Below, piece by piece: positions 33,854 to 45,433 of a stretch of DNA of 64,000 nt. A program made the translations under genes and the position numbers. Below the pieces are notes generated by a model that ran no database searches, was not told where the DNA came from, and worked only from the letters and a program-made list of their open reading frames with translations. This DNA comes from Trichobilharzia szidati (Eukaryota > Platyhelminthes > Trematoda > Strigeidida > Schistosomatidae): contig OX235271.1 in the NCBI GenBank assembly GCA_944472155.2, positions 42,706,633-42,770,632 of the forward strand. Direction: 5' to 3'. Position 1 is the stretch's first letter. Each line of letters begins with the position of its first letter.

Positions 33854-35884
33854 TAGTACACATCATTGTTGAAGTTACACTTCAAAAGACCTTGCAAGAT
33901 ACTGACAGTCAGATAGACTGAAATAACAATGAATAACTTCAGATTCAGATAAAAGAAGGTTTCAAAATCTTTTCCTACACTGAAGGCAGATTGTTTTTGA
34001 AAGAAATTGACAGGCGTTCCTTTGAATAGACTTCGTCGATGGTTAACAACATTTCTGGTGACTGCCTTAAATTATCAAGTCAGTTGCAATACTGCCTCTC
34101 TTCAATAATGGCATATAGTAATTTGAAGTAATCACCAAACGGAAGGATTCCACATGTATCAGTACTGATGTCCTATACCGAGAATGAAGCTGATATAAAT
34201 AGCATCAGTATTCATCATCGAAGATGCTCAAGGTTGATGGTTTTGGTGTGGCCGCGTTCTTGGATGTACGTAGCTTTCATTTTCCATGGATGGATAAAGA
34301 AAGCTTCGTAATTAAAATATCCAGCTTTGATAGCGCAACCACCATCACAACAACATTCACCTAAGCTACAAATCTTCTACATTATTTCATTGTGACAAAA
34401 AGTGTACTGCGAGATGACTAGTAAATATGACTGTGAGCAGTATTTACCAACACTCATCTCATTCTCATACATCACATTATTAAAAAATGATCCCTTTTAT
34501 CCTGCTCCGTATGTTGTTGTTATTGCCTGGTCTATGACGTTTAGCCTGTCAGTCGTCTCCCAATGAAGCCGATAGGTGCTCAAAATCACCGAGTGTTGGA
34601 TGAGATTATAGTTATGGATATTCATTTTCAGACGAGACAAGAAACAGACCGCGGTTCTGAAGACATGATTTTCTCCTTGGCACAGGAGACAGTGATTTTC
34701 CCGTGACTTACCTATTTAAACCGTGAAAGACTCGGAGTAACATGGAGATATGAGTGAATATATCAACAAAGGCATTAGTTTCAGTATGAGGAAGTGGTGA
34801 ACGTGGCGTGATTTACACACACGATATCGATTGCAAGCTGAATGGTTTGCCGATGTTAATGATGAATATCCCCACAATGAGTTATCCCAACGTAAATTTC
34901 TGTATCTCAAAATATCCACTGCTCCTAGTTTATGGCCATAAATATTTGAAGAGGTTGATAGTATTGAAGTGTTCTCAGAGAGGTTATAACATCATTCATT
35001 CAGGTAACGACCTCAACTTTGCGTACTACTTCACCTTACAGTTCATGCGACACTGATAGTCATGTTTTACGTAACTGTGAGGGTTAGTTTGTAGAGGTAT
35101 TTAGATGCAGATTCTTGCCTTTTCCATATTCTGTTTCCTAATTCTTCTCCTTTGCAAGACACTCTATATTGCTATTAACAGTTCAGTGTACTCACACAGT
35201 CTGTTTGATATTAATCAATTATTGCATTTTAATTGTCCAATTGATATATTTTGATAAATTTGAATCGATACCATCTTCTTTACGTTGTGAGCAATAAAAT
35301 GTCCAACGTGTCAAACCTATCAGTTTTAGGACAACTCTCAGATGGTGACACGGAGTGTGGAATGATGAAATTATTGAAGTCATGTCGATGATATTACACC
35401 TGAAATCAAACACAAGGGTTTCCGGAAAGAATAACGTCTATCCAATTTTGTTGACTGAGGGTCCTAAATGATACATTCGAAAATGTAATGCAAATAAAAA
35501 GAGTTTCATTCGTGAATCTACTTATCCATTGTGAATATTCTATTTATATAGGCAATGAAGAGTTCATCGAATCGGGGACTAACTACTAGGCTTCATATCC
35601 AAGAACAGTTCATATACTTGATTTGTGTTAATTCACTGTTAAAGGGTAACTGAAAGCCTACAAATCTGATATGGAGAAATGTGGTGTAATACTGAGTTTA
35701 AAACTTTACAGCGGCCTGCTCACATCACTCGGCTACCGAAATTTTCTATCCAACAAAGTGGATCGCTTTTACTCGGTTTCATACTGTTTTACTAATCTAA
35801 ACACCACAATGAGACGCAATCTATTCTATAAACGCGTTTTTTTGAAAATAAAGCTACTGTTATTATTATTAATTACACTGCAGC
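33854..35884. other. No gene recognised; degenerate foldback-related piece at about 34,235-34,315
   Basis: The words 'gttttggtgtgg', 'gcgttct' and 'gctttcatt' near 34,240-34,280 follow the order of the foldback insertion at 38,934, so a decayed single-arm copy is likely. The other open frames (for example 34,808-35,056 (+)) show no domain. Confidence 0.3.
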
Positions 35885-35956
35885 TATTAGCATATCAAAA
35901 CCTCGTCTAGATTACTAGCTCGCTAGTTTTCTAGTCGGTCCCAAGCCCAGATAAAG

Positions 35957-37153
35957 ATGAAGGGTTGGGGCGTGGTGCTAGCAACTCAACCCCCAAAACT
36001 TAACCAAACTGCTACAGAAAATTCAGCGCATAAATATATTGAAAATACTAAAAATATAAACAATAACCTTATTTTTCGCTGGAATCGGGAAAGTGAAATG
36101 ACGCAGGCTGGTAAAAGCCTTCGGGAAGCCAGTCAGCCGATGTGCCTCCTTTCGATAAAAGCAAAAATAAGGATGGGGACGTGGAATATTCGTACAATGT
36201 ACGCAGCTGGGAAGTCTGCCCAGGTAGCCGCAGAAATGAGAAGATATGGAATAGAAGTATTGGGAATCTGCGGGGGCAGATGGAATGAATATGGAAGGTG
36301 CCAACTATCAACTGGCGAGACAATAATCTACTCCAGTCACACAGAGGACGATCACGAGCACACCGAGGGAGTAGCCATCATGATGTCACCCACAGCAGCC
36401 AAAGCTCTCATGCAGTGGGAACCAATCTCCTCCAGGATAATGACAGCCAGGTTCAACTCAAAAGGAAAAAAGGTTACAATTATTCAATGCTATGCCGCTA
36501 CAAACGTCTCGGAACAAGAGAAGAAGGAGGATTTCTACAGACAACAACAAGCAGTAATGGACAACGTCCCGAAGAGCGATATCAAAATCCTGATGGGTGA
36601 CATGAATGCGAAACTGGGAGGAGACAATACAGGAAGAAAACTCACCATGAGTCGCGAGACCCTCGGTGAAATGAACGACAATGGTGAACTCTTCTCAGAC
36701 TTCTGTGCCTTCAATGATTTGGTGATTGGTGGCAGTGTGTTCAAACACAGGGATATACACAAGACGACATGGATTTCACCAGATGGACACACCGAAAACC
36801 AGATAGACTTCATTTCAATCTCAAGGAAGTGGAGACGGAGCCTACTGGACACAAGATCGAGGAGAGGAGCAGATGTGGGTTCAGACCACTATCTGGTACA
36901 AGGGACTTTCAAGGTGAAGCTAAAAGCCTCGAGGATATCTGGGGATAGGCCACAATGCAAGTTCAACACTCAAAAACTGAAGTACACAATCACAAAGGAC
37001 ATTTTCACTGCAAAAATCAGAGCAAAGCAGGAAACCCTACGTGGCACCACTGAGGAATCATCCGTGGAAGACCATTGGAACTCTCTGAAGGTAATTTCCA
37101 ACGAAACGTGTTCAACGGTTTTAGGAAGAAAGAAGAAACAAGACAAGGAATGA
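35957..37153 (+). CDS. APE-type endonuclease part of RTE element A
   Basis: This is a 398-residue frame whose domain starts at GTWNIRTMY (74-82). Key positions seen: Asn77, Asp215/Asn217 (GDMNAKLG), Trp272 (TTWISPDG), Asp284 (NQIDFI) and Ser309-Asp310-His311 (GSDHYLV). The position of the metal-binding Glu is lost: copy B has CESRWN, this copy CGGRWN (residues 105-110). The first about 70 residues precede the domain and may be leader rather than protein. The frame ends at a TGA that replaces a conserved Trp codon (KQDKPWLT in copy B). A nicking-deficient product is expected. Confidence 0.85.
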   Translation: MKGWGVVLATQPPKLNQTATENSAHKYIENTKNINNNLIFRWNRESEMTQAGKSLREASQPMCLLSIKAKIRMGTWNIRTMYAAGKSAQVAAEMRRYGIEVLGICGGRWNEYGRCQLSTGETIIYSSHTEDDHEHTEGVAIMMSPTAAKALMQWEPISSRIMTARFNSKGKKVTIIQCYAATNVSEQEKKEDFYRQQQAVMDNVPKSDIKILMGDMNAKLGGDNTGRKLTMSRETLGEMNDNGELFSDFCAFNDLVIGGSVFKHRDIHKTTWISPDGHTENQIDFISISRKWRRSLLDTRSRRGADVGSDHYLVQGTFKVKLKASRISGDRPQCKFNTQKLKYTITKDIFTAKIRAKQETLRGTTEESSVEDHWNSLKVISNETCSTVLGRKKKQDKE

Positions 37154-38901
37154 CTCTCAACAGACACTTGGAAACTAATAGAGGAGAAGAGAATGGTGAA
37201 ATAGAAAATGATTCAATGCAAAGATGGACAAGAGAAAGAGACGCTGAACTCAACTTACACAGCACTGGACAAAGAAGTGAAGAAGAGTGCCAGGAAGGTC
37301 AAAAGACAATTCTGCGACAACATGGCTACTGAAGCTGAGAAGGCAGCAGGCAAAAGGGTTCTAAGGACACTATATCAGATAACCAAGTCTCTATCCGGGA
37401 AGAGATCAACACAAGTGAAACCTATAAAAGACAGCCAAGTGGACCCAAATACCAAGGAACAAAGACAGATTAAACAATGGGCGGATCACTTCAAAGGACT
37501 CTTGAACCGACCACCACCTACAACCCGTCCAGAAATACCAACAGCAGCACGTACACAACTGCAAGTTGACACCGATCCTCCAAAAAAAGCTGAAGTCTTG
37601 AGTGCAATCAAGTTTCTGAAAGCTGGAAAAGCAGCTGGACCAGATGGAATACCCCGCTGAAGCACTGAAAGCGGACACAGAGACGACAGCGGATCTGCTG
37701 ACTCCATTAATGCAAAAGATCTGGAAGGAGGGAAAGGTGCCTACTGACTGGAGGAAAGGATACCTTGTGAAACTACCAAAGAAGGACGACTTAGGACTCT
37801 GCAAGAACTGGTGAGGAGTCATGCTCCTGTCGACGCCAAGTAAAATGCTGAGTCGCGTCATCCTGGAAAGAATAAAGGACGCACTGGATGCAGAACTCCG
37901 ACCAGAACAAGCTGGATTCAGGAAAGACAAATCATGCTCTGACCAAATTGCAACTCTACGCATCATCATCGAACAAAGCACGTAATGGCAATCAAACCTC
38001 TACCTCAACTTTATAGACTTTGAGAAGGCCTTCGATATCGCAGCGTTGACCACGAAGTAATTTCGAAGCTACTCGAGTACTACGGCGTACCCCAAATATT
38101 CATCAACCTTATTCAACAGCTGTACGACAACGGCACATGTCAAGTGATCCACAACGGAAAACTCAGCAAGGCATTTGGAATAAACACACGAGTCGGACAA
38201 GGGTGATTATTATCACCGATGATGATATTCCTAATTGTGGTGGACTGGATTATGCGTCAGACAGTGGGAAACGAGAAGACAGGGATATCCTGGACGGACG
38301 TGAAGAACCTAGAAGACCTGGATTTTGCGGATGATTTATGTTTGATGTCACACAAAATCGAAGACTTACAAGCGAAAACCGACAAACTGGCTGAAGAAGC
38401 AACAAAGACAGGACTCTAGGTGAACAGAGACAAAACGGAGGTTATGAAAATAATCAACCAACCAACAACAACAGCAGAAACATCCAGCGCCAATCACCAT
38501 CAACGGGAGGGATTTGGAAGAGGTTACTTCATTCACTTATCTAGCTAGGGAGCATTGTCTCAACCACAGGAGGAACGGATGAGGATGTCAAATCGAGAAT
38601 CGTAAAGGCGAGAAACACATTCATCAACCTGAAACCAATCTGGAAATCTTCGTCGCTCAGCTTGTATCATCAACCAAATTCGGATTTTCAATACAAACGT
38701 CAAGTCAGTCAGTTCTTCTATACGGATCAGAAACTTGGCGAATCACAAAGAATATTTATAATAGGATGCAGACCTTTATCAACAACTGTCTTCGCTCAAT
38801 ACTGAAGATCAGATGGCCGGAAAGAATCACGAACAAGAAACTATGGGAACAAACAAAACAAGAATCAATCGCCTAAAAATGTGTAGGAGAAAGTGGAGAT
38901 G
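37154..38901 (+). pseudogene. Reverse transcriptase part of RTE element A
   Basis: After the TGA the same frame continues (LSTDTWKLIEEKRMVK), then AAGPDGIP, then an extra C shifts the frame (37,650-37,655). Recognisable RT blocks: RPEQAGFRKDKSC, NFIDFEKAFD (motif A), GQG-stop-LLSP (motif B with Cys codon to TGA) and DFADDLCLMSH (motif C, catalytic Asp pair present). Then comes TKTGL-stop-VNRDKTEVMKI. At least four lesions separate it from a working enzyme. Confidence 0.8.
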
Positions 38902-39109
38902 TAATAGAGAAGATTTGTAGCTCAGGTGGATGATTTTGGTGTGGTTGCGTTCTCTGAGCTGGATGGTTTGGTTGCGAAGCTTTCATTGCTCTACTGAGCA
39001 ACATCTTCAGCGCATACTTCGATGTGAAGTATGCGCTGAAGATGTTGCTCAGTAGAGCAATGAAAGCTTCGCAACCAAACCATCCAGCTCAGAGAACGCA
39101 ACCACACCA
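38902..39109. mobile_element. Foldback insertion: perfect 87-bp inverted arms
   Basis: Positions 38,934-39,020 and 39,026-39,112 are exact reverse complements (87 of 87 by eye) around a 5-nt loop (gatgt). The inserted unit is bounded by a 12-bp duplication, aaagtggagatg (38,890-38,901 and 39,110-39,121), that interrupts the WRWIGHSLRRP coding block of RTE A; the last bases of the right arm overlap the duplication. The 32 nt before the left arm include 'gtagctcaggtggatga', which looks like a tRNA A box. RNA from it would form a very long hairpin. Confidence 0.8.
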
Positions 39110-39385
39110 AAAGTGGAGATGGATTGGACACTCGCTGAGGAGGCCGTTGGGTGACATCGCGCGTCAGGCTAGTGCTCGAGTGGAACGCGAAAGGGAAGCG
39201 GTGAGTGGGATGTCCAAGGGTGACATAGAGGAGATCGTGTAAAGATACTGTATGAAACAGTGTGGACTAAGATGGATGCAGGTGAAAGTTACAGCAGAAG
39301 ACAGATACAAATGGAGACGTGCAGTTGAAGCCCTATGTTCCACTAGGAACCCAAGGGAATGGTAATAATATTAGCATATCAAAAC

Positions 39386-40390
39386 ACTGCACAGAAGCAG
39401 ACATGTCTGTGTGAGACACATGATCGATTTATACATGCAAACAAAGTTTTATCACAATTAGTAGCGTTTATCTGCTCTTCAAGTCAATCGGCCATTTGAC
39501 GTATTCAAATTTAAGACCTTAATGAGATGGAGCGAAGCAAATTATCGCGACTGTAGTAAACATTGCACAACATTCGAAAGTCTTCTATAACATCGGACGC
39601 TGGAAGATGGCTTCAAGTTTAAACCGCAGGAAAATATTGAGACTGGCTGAAAGAAATTAATGTCCAGTCAGCAGAACTCAGATTGACTTCTGTTGAAACA
39701 AAGAGATTAAATTCCGGTGAAAAATTTGATAAGTTAGGGTTAAATCACAACATATATCCTATTATGGAACTAAATTAATAGCAGCTGACAAGTATACTCA
39801 GTGTGTGAATGCACACAGTTACTGTGGTCAGTGTAATTTATTATGAAACCATATTTCCAGTTTGTAGTACTTTTGTTGTCCGGCAGGATGAGCCAGCTAC
39901 CGATTTCCATCAACTGACATTAAGTTATTACTAAACGTTGATCAGAAGGATTAAGTACACCATATTAACCCAGTGTCCCAGTTTCTATCATATCTGACTG
40001 TAACGGAATGCTCGTTTTGAAAACCCTCCTGGACGAAGTATTGACAATAATAACACATACTCGGATGTTTCAAATAACTTTGAGATTATTATGCCTTATC
40101 TCCTACCATGTATATCACACTCCTAACACCTGTGTCGTTCTGGTAACAGTCTATCCGGAAGTGCTCAGACTACATCCCACATAAGATCGAAGACAGAACC
40201 ATCAGATAACGAGGCGACATCGTTGATTATTCAACTATTACGACTGAATCGAATGGTTGGTGAATTCTAACATCTGTCAATTGGCTATCAGCTGACTACA
40301 GAGTGACATTGTCTGGAATTCCAGTCGAAAATCGCAAACAGTTAGGTACAACAAGTTGAGTGTGAAGAAGAATACTTGCTGATGTCTATG
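39386..40390. other. No gene recognised
   Basis: AT-rich sequence downstream of RTE A with no repeat partner found inside the window. Confidence 0.3.
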
Positions 40391-40524
40391 TCTGTTGGTG
40401 GCGATAGAATACGCAGATCGACTAACTAAGCAAAAATTTAGCCAGACATTGGACTCGGTGCAACTGCTTCAATGAATGATGAGTACGTCACGAGGACGGA
40501 AGGTGCTGACTACGACGGATTCAT
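40390..40524 (+). repeat. Dispersed repeat block related to 6.55-6.70 kb
   Basis: 'ttggtggcgatagaatacgc', 'gccagacattgga', 'gagtacgtcac' and 'gaaggtgctgact' follow the order seen at 6,550-6,680 and, inverted, at 48,240-48,390. Confidence 0.6.
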
Positions 40525-41080
40525 GGTACAAAACTAGCCGCTTCTTAAGGACTAAAATCATTACACATTCGGTCTACCGAAGGTTCGCCAACCAACCATA
40601 TGATCCGCGCCTCAAGTTCCGCAAGACACACTCTTAAATCTTGCTCCGTTTGTTAGTCAATAGTTTTTTCACGAAGGAGTGGAGGTGAGGTGAGGCGCAG
40701 GGATAGCCAGGCCGTCTGGTGAACATTTGCACAGAAACAAACAACAAGCAGTGGAATGAATGAAGAGCATTTCATTCAGTGGAAGATTCAAGCCTACATC
40801 AACGACTTCATACAAACACACACACACGCAGACACAGCCACTGCCATTCGTTTATGTGACACCGAACATGAAGTGTATGCAATGCATACCATGTTGTGAT
40901 TTCTAAAGAATACTTGATGCATTATAGATGGATTGTCTACAGAGTTTTGTGAAAAAGCGGACTTGGTTGTTAACTTCAAAGACTTCAACTCACGATTGAC
41001 TGGTGGGCGTTCACAAATATCACCAGTAGGCACAGAACTAACAGGGAGCAACCATCTCTGGGAAACAATAGGACGTTTAA
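40525..41080 (+). repeat. 0.55-kb repeat, inverted partner at 48,585-49,147
   Basis: 'ttcggtctaccgaaggttcg' with the following block at 40,570 mirrors 49,100-49,060. The (-) frame ELKSLKLTTKSAFSQNSVDN mirrors the (+) frame ELKSLKLTAESAFSQNSVNN of the other copy. The frame extends through a (CA)n run (40,813-40,830), so coding is unlikely. Confidence 0.75.
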
Positions 41081-41329
41081 AGATCATGAATTTACTGAAA
41101 TCCACATGTGATCCCAACAGTTGCAATTAAAATGGACCATAAGAATGTGCTCACGCCTTAACTGCAGAATGTAGTGAGGTAAGTACGCGTACCTGCCTAC
41201 TGAACGAAATGCTACATTATCAAACTGGCAAAGACAGGCGACTTTTTTCTAACCTACCTGACGAGATATCATAGCCCTATCGACATGATACGTCGAGGTG
41301 TTAGTTTTGGTGCTGACTCGACCGTATTG

Positions 41330-41510
41330 GTGAGGTTTGTGATGAGGTCATTAAATGGTGTGATTCACCATCGTGAAGCGAACCATGAACTGATGCGAGT
41401 TAGTTGAGGGCAGTCAGCAGAACACTCTGAATCCACACCCACATATTTGAAGACTGTGATTTCTTACAAAATCTTTACCGATCCGCTGTGAAATATTTTG
41501 AAGGCTTAGG
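41330..41510 (+). repeat. Short direct repeat with 48,385-48,580
   Basis: 'gtgattcaccat', 'gaaccatgaa', 'cactctgaatcc' and 'agactgtgatttcttacaaa' recur in the same order and orientation at 48,405-48,530. From 41,511 to 42,034 nothing is recognised. Confidence 0.65.
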
Positions 41511-42034
41511 TAGGCATAAGAAGTAGCAAACTGTCGGTTTAGTTAGCTTCCTTGTGACCACCGCTTCATACCATCCGATGCAAAACTCATTCATTTTCTT
41601 CCAGTATAACTGACTGCTGTTGCATGTGCTAAATGGAAAACGTACAATGATCCTGAAGCAAACTCTTCAAACTGGATATTTTCCGGTGTGGTTTACGTGA
41701 TGACAGCACCTCTGAAACATTCAGGATTGCGCATAAGCCTCCATCAGTCGTTCTTATAAGACAACATGAAACACTTAGCGGAAAATGCAACGTTTTGCAT
41801 GTAATTGCAACCAACTGTAATGTTTTCTGATCTCTATCAACTGATGTTAGTGAACTTTTGACGACTGTTGTAAATCGCTGATTTCAGCCTAGTAGTTGGT
41901 CTTCACATAATAATGGCAAACCGTGAGTTTGCTTTCTCCGTTTTTCGAGGTGAACGTGTAAGTGGGGCTCCGGGATATTTGAGGATTTTATGCAGAATGT
42001 TTGGCCTACAGATAGCGAGTGCTTCATTTCTCTC

Positions 42035-42570
42035 ATGTCTGTTTGGAGGTCAACAGCACTTAGCATGGAAAATATAGATGGAGATTCACACCTTCAATGT
42101 GATGTCAGTGCTACTACACGGATCAGAGACCTGGCGCCGTGTCAAGAAGGCCGCTTCGAGTTAACTGCAGACCTTCATCAACAGCTGTCTTCGCTCAATA
42201 CTTCGATCAAATCAGATGGCCAGAAAAATCAGCAAAATCAAGGGATTTCGGGGAGCGAGCCAACTCAGCGGGGACCAAGTGTGCAACAAATATGCGAGAA
42301 GCAGTGGAGGTGGAATGGCCATACTCTGAGAAGGCAAACCACCAAGTGAGCGACATCACACGCCAGGCCATCACTTGAATGGAACCCGAATGAGAAGTGG
42401 CGAGGTGGTCGACAGTGTAAGGATGACATGCAGGAGGAGGAGATCATGTGAAAAGGAGATGAAAGCATGTGAAGAGACGTGGAGCCAGGTGAAAACGTTT
42501 ACTGAGAACCGAACGCAATGGAGATGTGCGGTTGAAGCCCTATGTTTCATCAGGAATTAAAGGAAACAAT
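42035..42570 (+). pseudogene. RTE-type 3' end fragment
   Basis: It matches the end of RTE B: 'ggaggtcaacagcact', 'ctactacacggatcagagac', 'ccttcatcaacagctgtctt' with 'cgctcaatact', then WRWNGHTLRR, and the closing 'gttgaagccctatgtttc'. It terminates in an 'aataatagtaa' tail. The RT catalytic domain is absent, as in typical 5'-truncated insertions. Confidence 0.75.
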
Positions 42571-42962
42571 AATAGTAAGGAAGAACTCCGAACAGACCGT
42601 CGACTGACACAACACGCCACAACCTCAAGTGAAATGTGAATGGGAATTAACGACTTCGATTTTCGAGGGCAACGTGAGCAAGATCAAGTTATGGGAACTG
42701 ATGACTTTGTGAGTATAGTGAGGATAAGTCAATGAAGCACTTTATTGCACTCGGAACGCGAGGAACGGATAGTCTTAACCAATTGTCATTTGTGTCATTC
42801 AATCAAACTGATCAGTTGCTGCTCCACAAGACAACTTACCGCGAAGTATTTCAACATTTCTTATAAAACATATCATTCATCCTAATAATGTTTGCATAAA
42901 CTCACAAATATCACCGAACATTAAGAATACAGAAGTCAATTGTGCATTTTCCAGTCAGCATT
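42571..42962. other. No gene recognised
   Basis: Sequence between the RTE fragment tail and the likely NPF polyadenylation signal. Confidence 0.3.
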
Positions 42963-42968
42963 TTTATT
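42963..42968 (-). terminator. AATAAA polyadenylation signal of the NPF gene
   Basis: (-) strand AATAAA about 217 nt past the NPF stop codon, and the clearest such signal I saw there. It implies a 3' UTR of roughly 0.23-0.25 kb. The UTR contains a (TGAA)n run (complement of 43,091-43,110). Confidence 0.55.
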
Positions 42969-43184
42969 CGAATTCATGTTTTTATCATAAAAATAGAAGA
43001 TGGATATTTCTGTAACAGTCCGAATGTTAATATCTACCCAAGTGTGTATGTGTACACGTATGAATTTGTATCAGTGTGTTACTGTGTTCATGAATGAATG
43101 AATGAATGAATTTGTGATACATTAGAAGACAAATGGAATTCAGTTGGTTTCGGTTTTGACTTCTTCTTAGTTAGCGCATCATCT

Positions 43185-43197
43185 TCAGCGACCGAAT
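43185..43197 (-). CDS. npf: Neuropeptide F precursor, final coding exon (13 nt)
   Basis: Reading (-): a pyrimidine-rich stretch 'ttttatttttgattacag' followed by A TTC GGT CGC TGA. The first A completes the Arg codon left open by the upstream exon (AG|A), giving ...R-P-R-F-G-R-stop. Gly supplies the C-terminal amide and Arg the cleavage site, so the mature peptide ends in GRPRF-NH2. The exon is far too short to stand alone. It is supported by exact phase, acceptor quality and the predicted residues. The intron within this Arg codon is the classic position of NPY/NPF family genes. Confidence 0.82.
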
Positions 43198-45433
43198 CTG
43201 TAATCAAAAATAAAAGAAGCAATAGTATCAAAAAATGTGCGTGAATTGAGTAATGCGATTCAAGTGGTATTCAAATAGATGATAAGATTGATTGAATTCT
43301 ACTGCAGAAAACGTGGGAAATTGTCTAGCTTGCACTAACACAGATGAGTAATAATGAATGTAGGATCTGTATTGGACTAAAGTAGCTCGTGAACGCAACT
43401 GAGATTCAGCCACTCCACCTCCACTAATCGATTTGTTTACCTCTACTGACCGCGAAGAGATGCATTCTGTAAAGTGTTATTTTCCGAGTACTTGGAGTGT
43501 GGTGGCTATAGTGTACTTAGTTAGCGCACTCACTTGATCTCTACATTCGCCTGTACTAAACTGCATCCTATGACATATGTCGGTCTCATATTCCTCTTTC
43601 AATGGGCTGATGTGAAGTTAGGAGCAGGCTTTACATCAGATAGGGGTGGTTTATTCTGTGAACTCAAATAGTATTCTGACCGAAACTCAGATGAAGCAAA
43701 AGAGATGATGACACAGTGATCAAGCAGATTGTTTCTAGTTGACGTGGAAAGGCGAACGAGTTCTTAAGATTTCAAGTAGTGGCCTCCGAGAGATCTAAGT
43801 CGATTTCATTATTTCTAAGTGGATTCACATCCAAACTTCATAAGTAGTCGACAGTAATATTCTCCAAGAAGATAGTAAGAGGAAGAAAGCCTGTTGCTGG
43901 TCACTGGACAGTAACACAAAGTCTGTTCAATCAGTATTTTGTGCTTGAGACACAAGCAGTAAATATTACTGTTTGATCCAGTGAGATTTTACCGAATAAA
44001 TCAACTCTGCTGAATGATTCTCTTCACCTGCTAACAACCTAGAAGTCGATTATGTAAATGTGCATGGTCTTTTGTCATACTTGCAAGGCTCAACAGAGAC
44101 ACATGTCAATAAACAATGTTCACACGTTCCTCTTGTATAACCTATGGAGAAATTCAAGTTCCAAATTTGAATGTTTCACTCTATTCAGGCTGACATCCAT
44201 TATCAAGCTGAGCTATTCATATACTGAAGATCATCTGTGCACTTGAATTCAGAAAACAATTATCATTGACACACTTGGTGAATACGTCAGTGAGTTGCGG
44301 GATACTGAATGCTGCTGTTGTTGTGTATGTACGTACGTATGTATGTGAGTGCGTTTGTGTGTGTGTGTGACGGAGACAATTTAGTAAGTAGCTTCATCAT
44401 CTACTGAAGATCTTTACTTAATTGGCTAACAATATTTTGATGTTCTAAATACCTGGTGAGTGTTCAGGTTTGTGACACTTTGATAGCCTGTTATTCTGCG
44501 TTAATTTTCTTTTTGCATATATCACACACGGAGTGAAACAGTAGTATATGTCCTGGATGACGGATTTCCGAGCACAATTCACTCTTCCGATTCACATCAC
44601 CAAATGTAACTGGACAAATTGGAACCGTTGCCTAATACTTTCACCTCACAATCACTGCAGAGTATTAGATAACCGAAATTATTGCGTCTAATGAGCTTCA
44701 AATAATATTGTTTCTTGAAAAGTGAGCTTCGAGTGTCGATGTCACTTTTACTGCTGCAATTGTGGCGATTCTACTCGAGTGTTTCAGAGCTCACTTCTTT
44801 GTACGGCACGAATCCTGGTGTGTTACCTCCCCCTCCTATATCTTACCGACACCTGTGAATTTTTCTCATTCATGCTGCCATCATAGCTTCTATCATCTTT
44901 ATTCTTATTACCTCCCACATGCCTCTTGATTAATTTATCAGGATAATTACTGAGTGCCAGGGGTTTGCTTGCGTGCCTCACCTCCTATCGCAGACTGTCG
45001 GGATTTCAAAGCTAGCTAGTTCCTATGTATTCTACAATTCATCCTCCATGTAGAGTGTGGATTGACTACACGAATACAAACTGTTGAGAACATGCTGACA
45101 AGCATTTTGTGTAATCTCAGTAATTATCAAGCATCGGGGTGTACGCGAAGCTGTCTTTCAGGGTTTTAAGACATAGGTTGCCTTAAGAGTTTAATCCATA
45201 CAAACTATTTAGCTGATACGCCAAGAGAGAAATCTCTTCTTGCATCAAATCCATTCGAAGTAGACTAAGTCACTGTTGCAAAACCACAACCATTTCTAAC
45301 GAATTATTTGTCAAAACGAAAAAGAAAACTTGCCAGTATTTCCGACAAATACTAAACAGTTCAAATAAGAAAACATGATAATGCTGATAGAAAACAAACA
45401 TTACGATTCACTCTGTGGACAATGAGGACTTAC
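43198..45433 (-). other. npf: NPF intron, phase 2, 2,236 nt
   Basis: The donor is 'gtaagt' (complement of 45,428-45,433) and the acceptor 'ttgattacag' (complement of 43,198-43,207). It contains a cgta/tgtg-type microsatellite near 44,330-44,370. No transposon coding sequence is seen inside, unlike the surrounding DNA. Confidence 0.75.

Larger units (their letters stand above)
35902..39368 (+). mobile_element. RTE-type retrotransposon A, full-length outline with 17-bp target duplication
   Basis: It is flanked by TATTAGCATATCAAAAC on both sides (35,885-35,901 and 39,369-39,385). The 3' end is a short taataa run, as usual for RTE elements. One long ORF, endonuclease followed by RT, is broken by in-frame stops (37,151-37,153 TGA where copy B has TGG; a TAG at about 37,202; others in the RT), an extra base near 37,652, and a foldback insertion at 38,902. 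The type matches schistosome SR2/SR3/Perere-like RTE elements. It is clearly inactive but recent enough to keep a perfect duplication. Confidence 0.88.

Noticed and set aside
36023..37332. Several antisense and alternative-frame ORFs within RTE A
   Set aside because: Shadows of the endonuclease and RT frame.
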